From OFTM10 sp964344055 (lineage in GTDB: Bacteria; Actinomycetota; Acidimicrobiia; Acidimicrobiales; Aldehydirespiratoraceae), in NCBI GenBank assembly GCA_964344055.1, contig CAYFLT010000007.1, forward strand, positions 1 through 64,000: DNA of 64,000 bases, in the 5' to 3' direction. The notes under the pieces are model-generated. The model saw nothing but the letters and a program-made list of their open reading frames with translations, made no database searches and was not told the DNA's origin. This document shows positions 16,039 through 24,657 of this stretch, piece by piece (position 1 is the first letter of the stretch; each line of letters opens with the position of its first letter). The position numbers and the translations under genes were made by a program.

Positions 16039-17202
16039 TCAGTAGGACTTGGGAAGGCCCATCACGTTCTGGGCGATGTAGTTGAGGGTCATCTCCTGGG
16101 AGACCGGAGCGATGCGTTGGAGGCGGGCCTCTCGCCAGTAGCGCTCCACGTGGTACTCGGTGGCATAGCCCAAGCCGCCGTGGGTCTGCACGGCCTGGTC
16201 GGCCGCGAAGAACGATGCCTCCGCGGCGAGGTATTTCGCGGTGTTGGCGTGCTCGCCACACTCCAAGCCGTTGTCGTAGCGCCAGGCCGCCACTCGCATC
16301 ATGTTCATCGCGGCATGGAGCTCCATGTGCGCCTTCGCGAGCGGATGGGAGATCGCCTGGTTCTGACCGATCAGGCGGCCGAACACTTCGCGTTCCTTCG
16401 CGTAGCCGACCGCCCGTCGCAGGGCCGCCTCGCCGATCCCGCAGGCCATCGCGGACAGCAGGATGCGCTCGGGGTTGAGACCGTGCAAGAGGTGGTGGAA
16501 GCCACGTCCTCGCTCACCGACCATCCGCCACGCCTCGACCGGGAGGTCGTCGTAGGCCACCTCACACGAGGCCACCGCGTTGCGCCCGACCTTCGGGATC
16601 GCCGCGATGTCGCAGTGGTCGGGGTGGAGATCGACCAGGAAGAGGGTCAGTCCCGTGAAGCCGTCGCCCGGTTCGCCGTCGGTACGGGTCAGCAGGAGAC
16701 AGACTTCGGATTCGAGCGCCTTCGAGGTCCAGATCTTACGACCGTTGACGATCCAGCCACCCATGCCGTCCTCCACCGCTCGGCAGGTGATCCGGCTGGT
16801 GTCGGTGCCGGCGTCGGGCTCGGTCACTCCGAAGGCAACGTGCAGGTCGCCCGCGGCGGCCTGGGGTAGGAACGTGTCCTTGAGTTGGTCGTTGCCGAAC
16901 TTCACCACCGGGTTCAGGCCGAACATCGTCAGATGCAGCGCGGTCGAGCCGTTCATGCCGGCACCGGACGCCGCCACCCGGTTCAGGACCAGCGCGCCCT
17001 CGGCGATGCCCCGCCCGCCACCGCCGTACTCCTCGGGGATCGCGATCCCGAGCCAGCCACCCTCGGCCATTGCGGCGTAGAACTCCCAGGGGAACTCGTG
17101 GCGCTGGTCCTTGTCCGACCAGTAGGCGTCATCGAACTGGGCGCACACCGCGTCGACGGCCTCGATGATCAACTCGTGGTCGGGATCCGGGGTGAAGTCC
17201 AT
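16039..17202 (-). CDS. acyl-CoA dehydrogenase family protein
   Basis: 387-residue acyl-CoA dehydrogenase starting at ATG 17202 (MDFTPDPDHELIIEAVDAV). It has GWLGIAIPEEYGGGGRGI, the FAD strand VAFGVTEPDAGTDTSRITCRA, the IVNGRKIWTS segment, and a C-terminal THGGLGYATEYHVERYWREAR followed by RIAPVSQEMTLNYIAQ, in place of the common Y-E-G-T-S base motif. This C-terminus is seen in a branch of FadE proteins of actinobacteria and proteobacteria. It lies 51 bp upstream of a second acyl-CoA dehydrogenase and diverges from an MFS transporter. Confidence 0.92.
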   Translation of the reverse strand: MDFTPDPDHELIIEAVDAVCAQFDDAYWSDKDQRHEFPWEFYAAMAEGGWLGIAIPEEYGGGGRGIAEGALVLNRVAASGAGMNGSTALHLTMFGLNPVVKFGNDQLKDTFLPQAAAGDLHVAFGVTEPDAGTDTSRITCRAVEDGMGGWIVNGRKIWTSKALESEVCLLLTRTDGEPGDGFTGLTLFLVDLHPDHCDIAAIPKVGRNAVASCEVAYDDLPVEAWRMVGERGRGFHHLLHGLNPERILLSAMACGIGEAALRRAVGYAKEREVFGRLIGQNQAISHPLAKAHMELHAAMNMMRVAAWRYDNGLECGEHANTAKYLAAEASFFAADQAVQTHGGLGYATEYHVERYWREARLQRIAPVSQEMTLNYIAQNVMGLPKSY

Positions 17203-17251
17203 GGCGGCGATGATATGGCCGGCCGCGGCGACCAGCCCTATGGTCCTCCCC

Positions 17252-18649
17252 ATGACGACGCGGCCACCCCCCGTCGGACGGGCCGGCTGGCGGACGGTCG
17301 GCATCGCCTCGGTCGTCGTCTTCATGGTGAGCGTCGAGATCACGATCATCTCGCTCGCTCTCCCGGAGATCCGGGCTCGCTTCCCCGATGCGGCCGAATC
17401 GACGCTGAGTTGGGTGATCACCGGCTACAACATCGGCGTCGCGTCGCTCCTGCTCATCGGCGGATGGCTGGCCGAACGATACGGTCGCCGCCGACTCTTC
17501 CTGGCCGGCATCGCCGTCTTCGGGGTGGGCTCACTGCTCGCCGGCGTCTCGCAGTCCGCGGAATGGCTGATCGCCGCGAGGGTCGTCCAGTCGGTCGGTG
17601 GCGCGCTGCAGTATCCGGCGGGGTTGGCCCTGATGCTCGCCGCGGTTCCGCGAGCCCGACACCAGACCGCACTCGGTCTCTGGGGTGCGACCGGCGCCCT
17701 TGCCGCCGCCACCGGTCCGACCCTCGGCGCCCTCCTCGTCGACGGCTTCGGGTGGCGGGCGGTCTTCCTGATCAACGTGCCGGTCGTGCTGGGAACCCTG
17801 GCCGTGGCGCCTCGATGGATGGCCGAAGGTGCGGGGGCGAACGTCGAAGGCCGAGTCGACCTGATCAGTGTGCCGCTCGCCTCCATCGGCGTCGGCGCCG
17901 TCGTCCTCGGCATCGTGCAGGGTGGGCCTTGGGGGTGGACCGCCGGCCGAACGCTCGCCGTCTTCGCACTCGGCCTCGCGCTCGTGACCGTGTTCGTCCT
18001 TCGCTCCCGTCGCCACCCCGCTCCTCTGTTCGACCTCCGGCTCTTCGGCTTGCGGAGCTTCAGCGTCGCCAACCTCGCCAACGTGTTCTTCTCGATCGGC
18101 TTCTTCTCCTGGTTGGTCACCCTCCCCACGCTCATCCAGACAGTTTGGGGCTGGTCGGTGCTCAAGACCGGTTTCGCCATCGCCCCTGGACCCCTGCTGT
18201 CGTTCCTGATCGCGCCACACGCAGGCCGCCTCGCCGATCGGGTCGGCGTGCGGCCCATCCTCATCGTCAGCGGTTCCGCCGGCTGCACCGGCCTGCTCCT
18301 GTTCGTGTGGCGATTCGGGGCCGAACCCCAGTACCTCTCGGCGATCCTGTTCCCCAGCCTGTTCATCGGGATCGCGGCCGGTACCGGCTTCGCCCAGCTC
18401 ACCGGGGGTGCGATGCGGGACGTCCCCCCGGAGCGCTACGCGATGGGCGGAGCGGGGCGGACGACCATCTTCCAACTCTCGGTGGCCATGGGGATCGCGA
18501 TCGGGATCGCGGCAGTCGGCCGTCGCGCCGATGTGGACGCCATCCTCGATGCCTACGACAATGCGTGGGTGATCGGCGCGGTCTGCTATGCACTCATGGC
18601 AGGCTCTGTCGCACTGCTGTACCCGCGCCTGCCCAGTCACCAGAGATGA
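17252..18649 (+). CDS. MFS transporter, DHA2-like drug/proton antiporter family
   Basis: About 465 residues with a dozen or more hydrophobic segments. Motif A-like loop LAERYGRRRLFLAG lies between helices 2 and 3, motif C-like GPTLGALLVDGFGWRAVFLINVP follows helix 5, and the opening VEITIISLALPEIRARFP resembles motif D1. These are marks of the EmrB/QacA (14-helix) exporters. ATG 17252 is used; ATG 17240 in frame is possible. Such proteins export toxic organics or metabolites, but the substrate cannot be told. It diverges from the acyl-CoA dehydrogenase at 17202 across 49 bp. Confidence 0.9.
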   Translation: MTTRPPPVGRAGWRTVGIASVVVFMVSVEITIISLALPEIRARFPDAAESTLSWVITGYNIGVASLLLIGGWLAERYGRRRLFLAGIAVFGVGSLLAGVSQSAEWLIAARVVQSVGGALQYPAGLALMLAAVPRARHQTALGLWGATGALAAATGPTLGALLVDGFGWRAVFLINVPVVLGTLAVAPRWMAEGAGANVEGRVDLISVPLASIGVGAVVLGIVQGGPWGWTAGRTLAVFALGLALVTVFVLRSRRHPAPLFDLRLFGLRSFSVANLANVFFSIGFFSWLVTLPTLIQTVWGWSVLKTGFAIAPGPLLSFLIAPHAGRLADRVGVRPILIVSGSAGCTGLLLFVWRFGAEPQYLSAILFPSLFIGIAAGTGFAQLTGGAMRDVPPERYAMGGAGRTTIFQLSVAMGIAIGIAAVGRRADVDAILDAYDNAWVIGAVCYALMAGSVALLYPRLPSHQR

Positions 18650-18674
18650 CATCAAGAGACATGAAGGAACCTCG

Positions 18675-19532
18675 ATGAGATACGCCGCACCAACGAGTGT
18701 GGACGAGGCTCGTTCGCTGCTGGCCGACAACCCGGGCTCCCGGGTGTTCGCCGGAGCGACCGATCTCGTACCCCAGATCCGTGCCGGCCGGCCCGCACCG
18801 CCGGTGATGGTCGACCTGAAGCGCATCGACGGGCTCACCTCGGTGAGCCACGAAGGTGGTTCGTGGACCGTCGGCGCCGCAACCCCCACAGCCGAACTCA
18901 CCCGGAACGCCGACTTCACGGCCATGTTCCCGGGCCTCTCCGAAGCGAGCGGGCTCATCGGGTCCGACCAGATCCAGAACCGGTCGAGCTGGGGCGGCAA
19001 CCTGTGCAACGCCTCGCCGGCGGCCGATTCGGTTCCGGCGCTCGTGGTCAACGACGCCCAGGCGGTCATCGCCTCCGGCGGCGGCACCCGCACGGTGTCG
19101 GTCGCCGACATCCCGACCGGCCCGGGGCAGACCTCGCTGGCCGAGGACGAGTTCATCGTGGAGTTCACGGTGGCCGACCCGCCGGCCAACACCGGCGACG
19201 CCTACCTGCGAATGATCCCTCGAACCGAGATGGACATCGCCGTCGTCGGCGCGGCGGTGCGCCTCACCATGGACGGCGACACCGTCATCGACGCCAGTGT
19301 GGTGCTCGGCGCGGTCGCCCCCACCGTGGTGCGCGTCCCTGACGGCGAGGCCGCCCTCGTCGGTTCGACCCTCGACGACGCCGCACTGGCGGCGCTTGCC
19401 GACGCCGCCTCCGCGGCCTGCAACCCGATCAACGACAAGCGCGGCACCATCGAGTACCGCAAGCAGGTGGCCGGTGTTCTCGCCAAGCGAGCCGCCCTCA
19501 TCGCCGCCGACCGCGCCAAGGGAGCCGCCTGA
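18675..19532 (+). CDS. xanthine dehydrogenase family FAD-binding subunit (CoxM-like)
   Basis: 285-residue medium subunit of a molybdenum hydroxylase, carrying FAD and passing electrons to the acceptor. FAD-binding motifs are FAGATDLVPQIRAG and SSWGGNLCNASPAADSVPAL, with the C-terminal KRGTIEYRKQVAGVLAKRA typical of CoxM/CutM domains. ATG 18675 follows AAGGAA. It overlaps the 2Fe-2S gene by one base and starts a three-subunit operon (FAD, 2Fe-2S, Mo). Confidence 0.93.
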   Translation: MRYAAPTSVDEARSLLADNPGSRVFAGATDLVPQIRAGRPAPPVMVDLKRIDGLTSVSHEGGSWTVGAATPTAELTRNADFTAMFPGLSEASGLIGSDQIQNRSSWGGNLCNASPAADSVPALVVNDAQAVIASGGGTRTVSVADIPTGPGQTSLAEDEFIVEFTVADPPANTGDAYLRMIPRTEMDIAVVGAAVRLTMDGDTVIDASVVLGAVAPTVVRVPDGEAALVGSTLDDAALAALADAASAACNPINDKRGTIEYRKQVAGVLAKRAALIAADRAKGAA

Positions 19533-20011
19533 TGTCACGTACCCACGTCAACTGCTCGGTCAACGGCGATGCCGTCGACTTCCTCGCCGACGACTCCACC
19601 TCCCTGCTCGACGCCTTGCGCGACGAGCTCGGCCTCACCGGGGTCAAGGAAGGCTGTGGCACCGGCGACTGTGGAGCCTGCTCGGTCCTGATCGACGGCA
19701 AGCTCAACTGCTCCTGCCTCGTCTTCGCCGCGGAGGCGGAAGGCAAGGAGATCACCACCGTGGAGGGCCTCGCCGACGGCGACCACCTGCACCCGCTCCA
19801 GCAGACCTTCCTCGAGGGCGCCGCCCTCCAGTGCGGCATCTGCACTCCCGGGTTCCTCGTGGCGGCCAAGGCGCTGCTGGACGAGAACCCCGACCCGACC
19901 GAGACCGAGATCCGCTACGGCCTGGCCGGCAACCTCTGCCGCTGCACCGGCTACGACAAGATCATCCGCTCCGTCCAGGAAGCCGCTGTCCAGCTGAGGG
20001 AGGCCCAGTGA
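19532..20011 (+). CDS. (2Fe-2S)-binding subunit of molybdenum hydroxylase (CoxS-like)
   Basis: 159-residue small subunit. The plant-ferredoxin cluster uses C42, C47, C50 and C62 (GCGTGDCGACSV), and the second cluster domain has QCGICTPGF and LCRCTGYDKII. It relays electrons from the molybdopterin site to FAD. Its stop overlaps the GTG start of the Mo subunit (GTGA), so the three subunits are translationally coupled. Confidence 0.95.
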   Translation: MSRTHVNCSVNGDAVDFLADDSTSLLDALRDELGLTGVKEGCGTGDCGACSVLIDGKLNCSCLVFAAEAEGKEITTVEGLADGDHLHPLQQTFLEGAALQCGICTPGFLVAAKALLDENPDPTETEIRYGLAGNLCRCTGYDKIIRSVQEAAVQLREAQ

Positions 20012-22224
20012 CCGCCACCGAGTACAAGTGGGTCGGCACCCGTCCGATCCGTCACGACGGCTACGACAAGGTCACCGGCAAGGCCCGCTTCGCCGCCGAC
20101 CTCAACATGACCGGACAGCTCCACGGGGCGTTCCTGCGATCGCCCCATGCCCACGCCAAGATCGTGTCGATCGACACGAGCGCGGCCGAGGCGATGCCGG
20201 GCGTGAAGTCGGTCGTCATCGGGGCCGACTTCCCCGACCTCGATCCCACCAACCCCGAGGCCGACACCGCGGAGAACTGCATGGCTCGCAGCGTGGCGCT
20301 CTACCACGGCCACCCGGTCGCGGCGGTAGCCGCCACCACCAAGGCCGAAGCCGAGGCCGCCTGCGCCGCCATCGCCGTCGAGTACGAGGAGCTGCCGGCG
20401 ATCTTCGACATCGACGAGTCGATGGCCGAGGGCGCCCCGCTGGTGAACGACAGGAACTTCACCCGATTCGTTCCCGATGCCAACGAGCCGTCGAACCTGG
20501 CCACGGTGACCAACCTCGCCCGCGGCGAGGTCGACGAGGCGTTCGAGGCGGCCGATCTGGTCGTCGAGCGTGAGTTCACCACCGAGATCGTCCACCAGGG
20601 CTACATCGAGCCCCATGCGTGTGTGGTCGACGTCGGCGCCGACGGCAAGGCCAACGTGTGGGCGTCGTCCCAGGGTCACTTCCGGGTGCGTTCCCAGACC
20701 GCGGCGGTGCTCGGCTGGGACGTCAACCGGGTCAAGGTCACCCCCGCCGAGATCGGCGGTGGCTTCGGTGGCAAGACCACGATCTACATCGAGCCGGTTG
20801 CCGCTCGACTGTCCGAGAAGGCCGGTCGTCCGGTCAAGATCGTGATGAGTCGCTCGGAAGTGCTCCGTGCGACCGGTCCGGCGCCCGGGTCGAAGATGCG
20901 GGTCAAGATCGGCGCCACCAACGACGGTGAGCTCACCGTCATGGACGCCTGGCTCGCGTACAGCGTGGGTGCCTTCAACAACATGGCCGGGATGATCGGC
21001 GCGATGTCGGTGGCCACCTACAAGTTCCCGAACCTGAAGCTCGAGGCGTACAGCGTGTTGACCAACACGCCGAAGTCGGCCGCCTACCGGTCGCCGTCCG
21101 CGCCACATGCGGCGTACGCCGTCGAGTCCGTGGTCGACGAGATCGCCATCGAACTCGGCATGGACCCGATCGAGCTGCGGCTGAAGAACGCCGTGGTGGA
21201 GGGCGACCTCACCGCGATGGGCATGCCCCATCCGCGGATCGGCCTGGTCGAGTGTCTCGAGGCGCTGCGCGACTCCGAGCACTACCAGTCGGAGGTGCCG
21301 GAGGGTGCCGGACGAGGTGTGGCCACCGGCTTCTGGTTCAACATCGGTCAGGAGTCCAGCGCCACGGTCCACGTCAATGCCAATGGCACCGCCACGGTGC
21401 TCACCGGCAGCCCCGACATCGGCGGCAGCCGGGCGTCGATGGCGCTGATGGCAGCGGAGACGCTCGGGCTCGACGTCCAGCAGATCACACCGGTGGTGGC
21501 CGACACCGAGTCGATCGGTTTCACCGACACCACGGAGGGCAGTCGCACCACCTTCGCCACCGGTATGGCAGTGGTGGAGGCCTGCAACAAGATCATCGAG
21601 GACATGCGGGGCCGGGCCGCCACGATGATGGGGGTCGAGGTCGACGACGTGGAGTGGGTCGACGGCGCGGCGGTCTCCGATGGCAAGGATCCGCTCACCA
21701 TCGCGGCGATCGCCGGCGGGGCGGCTCGTACCGGTGGACCGCTGACGGCGAGCGCTTCGGTCAACGCCGCGGGCGCCGGTCCGTCCTTTGCGGTGCACCT
21801 CTGCGACCTGAAGATCGACGAGGAGACCGGGCACACCTCCGTGCTGCGCTACACCGCGGTCCAGGACGCCGGAAAGGCGATCCATCCCAGCTATGTGGAG
21901 GGCCAGCTCCAGGGCGGCTCGGTGCAGGGCATCGGATGGGCGCTCAACGAGGAGTACGTCCTCAACGACGACGGCAGCCTCGACAACGACAGCTTCCTCG
22001 ACTACCGGATCCCGGTTGCGTCGGACCTGCCGATGATCGAGACGATCGTGGTCGAGGTACCGAACCCGGCCCACCCGTATGGGGTGCGCGGTGTCGGGGA
22101 GACCGGCATCGTGCCGCCGATGGCCGCCATCGCGAACGCGATCAACAACGCCACCGGCCTGCGAATGACGTCGCTGCCGATGTCGCCGCCGAAGTTGCTG
22201 GCGGCCATCAACGAGCGCGACTGA
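20008..22224 (+). CDS. molybdopterin-dependent hydroxylase large subunit (CoxL/XdhB-like)
   Basis: 738-residue catalytic subunit binding molybdopterin cytosine dinucleotide. GTG 20008 overlaps the previous stop. Landmarks are RHDGYDKVTGKARFAADL, EIGGGFGGKTTIYIEP, the substrate-loop region KSAAYRSPSAPHAAYAVES and the C-terminal GVRGVGETGIVPPMAAIANA with the catalytic glutamate. The active-site loop is neither AYRCSFR (true CO dehydrogenase) nor AYRGAGR (form II), so CO oxidation is not supported. The substrate is probably an aldehyde or N-heterocycle but unknown. A MoaD-like gene follows 22 bp downstream. Confidence 0.93.
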   Translation: MTATEYKWVGTRPIRHDGYDKVTGKARFAADLNMTGQLHGAFLRSPHAHAKIVSIDTSAAEAMPGVKSVVIGADFPDLDPTNPEADTAENCMARSVALYHGHPVAAVAATTKAEAEAACAAIAVEYEELPAIFDIDESMAEGAPLVNDRNFTRFVPDANEPSNLATVTNLARGEVDEAFEAADLVVEREFTTEIVHQGYIEPHACVVDVGADGKANVWASSQGHFRVRSQTAAVLGWDVNRVKVTPAEIGGGFGGKTTIYIEPVAARLSEKAGRPVKIVMSRSEVLRATGPAPGSKMRVKIGATNDGELTVMDAWLAYSVGAFNNMAGMIGAMSVATYKFPNLKLEAYSVLTNTPKSAAYRSPSAPHAAYAVESVVDEIAIELGMDPIELRLKNAVVEGDLTAMGMPHPRIGLVECLEALRDSEHYQSEVPEGAGRGVATGFWFNIGQESSATVHVNANGTATVLTGSPDIGGSRASMALMAAETLGLDVQQITPVVADTESIGFTDTTEGSRTTFATGMAVVEACNKIIEDMRGRAATMMGVEVDDVEWVDGAAVSDGKDPLTIAAIAGGAARTGGPLTASASVNAAGAGPSFAVHLCDLKIDEETGHTSVLRYTAVQDAGKAIHPSYVEGQLQGGSVQGIGWALNEEYVLNDDGSLDNDSFLDYRIPVASDLPMIETIVVEVPNPAHPYGVRGVGETGIVPPMAAIANAINNATGLRMTSLPMSPPKLLAAINERD

Positions 22225-22246
22225 ACCCCTCGATCTGGACTGCGCC

Positions 22247-22492
22247 GTGGCTACCGTCCACCTCATGACCGACCATCGCCGTTACACCGACGGTGAGGCG
22301 GTCGTGGAGGTGGACGGGGCCACGGTCGGCCAGGTCATGGACGCACTCGAGGAGCGCTACCCGGGTCTGGGTGTCGCCCTTCGTGCCGGATCCCAAGCCG
22401 GCATCGACGGCGAGATCCACGCCGAACCCGAGTACGTGAAGGTCGGACCCGACACCGTCATCTACTTCGTCCAGCCCCTCGCCGGCGGCTGA
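22247..22492 (+). CDS. MoaD/ThiS-like sulfur carrier protein
   Basis: 81-residue ubiquitin-like protein beginning at GTG 22247 and ending in the double glycine QPLAGG that is thiocarboxylated in MoaD and ThiS. The GATVGQVMDALEERYPGLG helix and the IYFVQPLAGG strand fit the fold. Its place directly after a molybdenum hydroxylase operon suggests it supplies dithiolene sulfur for molybdopterin. Alternatively it belongs to another sulfur-carrier pathway. Confidence 0.85.
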   Translation: MATVHLMTDHRRYTDGEAVVEVDGATVGQVMDALEERYPGLGVALRAGSQAGIDGEIHAEPEYVKVGPDTVIYFVQPLAGG

Positions 22493-22508
22493 TCCGTTCG
22501 GGGTCGGC

Positions 22509-23309
22509 TCAGAACTCGACGGCGTTGCCGGATCGGACGTCGTCGGGCCAGCCGGTTCGGAGGGTTTCGGTGTGGCCGTCGACGCTCACGATCTGGCCGT
22601 TGACGAAGCGAGCCGCGTCGCTGCACAGATAGGCGACGCTGGCGGCGATGTCCGACGCGTCCACGAAGGATCGCATCGAGACCTGATCCTCGTAGCCGGC
22701 CTTCACTTCAGCCGGTTCGATCCCCATCGAGTCTGCCTCGCGGTCGATCACGCCCTGCATCCGTGGGCCGCTGACCGTTCCCGGCGCCACACAGTTGGTC
22801 CGGATGTCGAACCGGCCGAACTCCATCGCCCAAGTGACCGTCAACCCTTCGATCGCCCACTTCGACGCGGCGTAGGGCGACCTGAGGGGATAGCCGAAGT
22901 GTCCCGCGGTGGACGAGATGTTCACGATCGAGCCACCGCCGGCCGCGCGCATCCGCGGCACTGCGTGGCGGGTCACGCGGAAGGCGCTGCCCACGTTGAT
23001 CTGCAGGCAGCGGTCGAACTCCTCGGGATCCATGTCCTCGACCGGGCCGGTCGGGCCCGCGATGCCTACGTTGTTCACGCAGATGTCGAGCCCACCCAGG
23101 TCGCCGTCGAGGGCCGTGAACATCGCGGCGACTGCGTCGTCGTCGCTCACGTCGCATCGATGGTCGGCATCGGTCGATGGGTCGAGGTCACAGATCCGGA
23201 CCTCGGCACCGGCCGACCGCAGGGTGTCGGCGATGGCCGCGCCGATCCCCGATCCGCCGCCGGTCACGAGGGCCCGTCGCCCGGTGAGGGCCGTGTCGTA
23301 CTCGTTCAT
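22509..23309 (-). CDS. SDR-family oxidoreductase
   Basis: 266-residue classical short-chain dehydrogenase. The cofactor motif TGGGSGIG is at 16-23, the NNVG motif near 79-82, the active site has S133, Y146 and K150 (SPYAASKWA), and the C-terminal AAYLCSDAARFVNGQIVSVDG pattern is typical. Aspartates after the second strand (CDLDPS) favour NAD over NADP. ATG 23309 is used; ATG 23318 is also possible. It is convergent with the MoaD-like gene and divergent from an unknown membrane-anchored protein. The substrate is unknown. Confidence 0.92.
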   Translation of the reverse strand: MNEYDTALTGRRALVTGGGSGIGAAIADTLRSAGAEVRICDLDPSTDADHRCDVSDDDAVAAMFTALDGDLGGLDICVNNVGIAGPTGPVEDMDPEEFDRCLQINVGSAFRVTRHAVPRMRAAGGGSIVNISSTAGHFGYPLRSPYAASKWAIEGLTVTWAMEFGRFDIRTNCVAPGTVSGPRMQGVIDREADSMGIEPAEVKAGYEDQVSMRSFVDASDIAASVAYLCSDAARFVNGQIVSVDGHTETLRTGWPDDVRSGNAVEF

Positions 23310-23395
23310 GGCGGGCATCGTAGAAGGCCGGCCGCAACGTCGGTGGACTGTCTCTTCGGTCGCCACCACGGTCCGTGACGTGGGAAGCTGGCGCG

Positions 23396-24640
23396 GTGGG
23401 GGACCTGCTCGACGAACCAGAGATCTCGCCCGAGGTCGTCGTGGAGCTCGAATGGCTCGACGAACCCGGGGCCAGAACCGCCCGCCCGTCGGACCCGATC
23501 CAGACTTCCATTCCGAAACCCAGTCCTCTGGCCTGGGCGGTGGCGGGTGTCGTGGTCGTCGTCTTCGTCGTGGTCGCCCTCAACTGGATCGCTGGGGGCG
23601 CCTCCGATGCTCCCGCCTCGCCCGTCGACGAGGCGTCGGGTGAGCCGACACCCACCGTCGTCGAAGCGGTCGATGTCGAAGAACTCGACTTTGCTGCGAC
23701 CATCGAAGGGCTCACCCAAGCCGACCTCAACACCGCCTTCATCGTCACCCATGCCCGGGTCGGTGGCGGAGGCGCCGACATGTTCGCGACATTCGAGCGA
23801 CTGGCGGCGATGCCCGGTGGCTACCGGATCGCCTACATCGGAGCGGACGGCCACCCGGTGGTCATCGACACCGGCGCCGGTGAGATCATCTCGATCACCG
23901 AGGAACGCCGGGCCACGTCCACCGAGGGACTCGAGTTGCTCTTCGACGGCCGAGGGATGCTCGGCCTCGATCCGGATGACCTCAGCGTCGCCTGGCGGGT
24001 GACCAACGACGCCCGGCTGGTCCGTGGGGCGGACGGGTCGCTCACGATCATCGCTGTGGACGGCGTGGACCGCGAGGTGGGCGAGTTCACCCTCGGCGAG
24101 GTCAGTGACCGCACCCCGATCCCAGCGAGCGCTCATGTGGTACTCCTCGACGGAATCGGTGTCTTCGTCCTTCCCCAGAGCGGGGGCGGATTCGTGGTCG
24201 ACGGTGGTGAGCTCCGCCAGGTGACCCCTCACCGGCTCCGGTCGGCCGGAGAGGACCACATCCTGATCCGCACTCGTGGCTCCGCTGAGCGGGTCGACAT
24301 GATCGTGGATCTGGAGTCCGGTGAGGAGGTGGTGCTCGATCCCGAGTTGATCGATCTCGGAGGCGACCTCCTCCTCAGCCCCGATGGTGAGTGGGTGGTC
24401 GTGTCGAACCGGGACGACGATGGTCCGCCGGCTCTGTACGCGCCGCGCACCGGCGAGGTACTCGTCTTCGATCGACGAACGGCCTACCGGCACGGCGTGT
24501 GGTCACCCGGGTCCTCCTACGTGGCTGCGTTGGACGACGACATGATCTGGCTCGAGTTCCTGAATGGATCGAGTGCGGCGATCACCATCGGAGTGCTCGG
24601 TATCCCGGCCGCCGAGGACTCGCCGATCGTCGTCTTCTGA
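23396..24640 (+). CDS. membrane-anchored protein of unknown function
   Basis: Protein of about 414 residues that I do not recognise. A cytoplasmic N-terminus is followed by one strong membrane helix (LAWAVAGVVVVVFVVVALNW), a Pro/Ala/Thr/acidic linker (ASPVDEASGEPTPTVVEAVD) and a large outside domain rich in beta-strand and Gly/Asp turns (such as LLLSPDGEWVVVSNRDDDG), which suggests a beta-propeller-like fold. The start may be GTG 23396 or GTG 23375. It is not obviously part of an operon. Confidence 0.65.
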   Translation: MGDLLDEPEISPEVVVELEWLDEPGARTARPSDPIQTSIPKPSPLAWAVAGVVVVVFVVVALNWIAGGASDAPASPVDEASGEPTPTVVEAVDVEELDFAATIEGLTQADLNTAFIVTHARVGGGGADMFATFERLAAMPGGYRIAYIGADGHPVVIDTGAGEIISITEERRATSTEGLELLFDGRGMLGLDPDDLSVAWRVTNDARLVRGADGSLTIIAVDGVDREVGEFTLGEVSDRTPIPASAHVVLLDGIGVFVLPQSGGGFVVDGGELRQVTPHRLRSAGEDHILIRTRGSAERVDMIVDLESGEEVVLDPELIDLGGDLLLSPDGEWVVVSNRDDDGPPALYAPRTGEVLVFDRRTAYRHGVWSPGSSYVAALDDDMIWLEFLNGSSAAITIGVLGIPAAEDSPIVVF

Positions 24641-24657
24641 CCGGCTCCGCCGTGTGC

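Noticed and set aside
18675..22224. Aerobic CO dehydrogenase (coxMSL)
   Set aside because: Subunit order fits, but the active-site loop is AYRSPSAPHA, not AYRCSFR or AYRGAGR, so CO oxidation is not supported. The same applies to the second cluster at 34864-38497.
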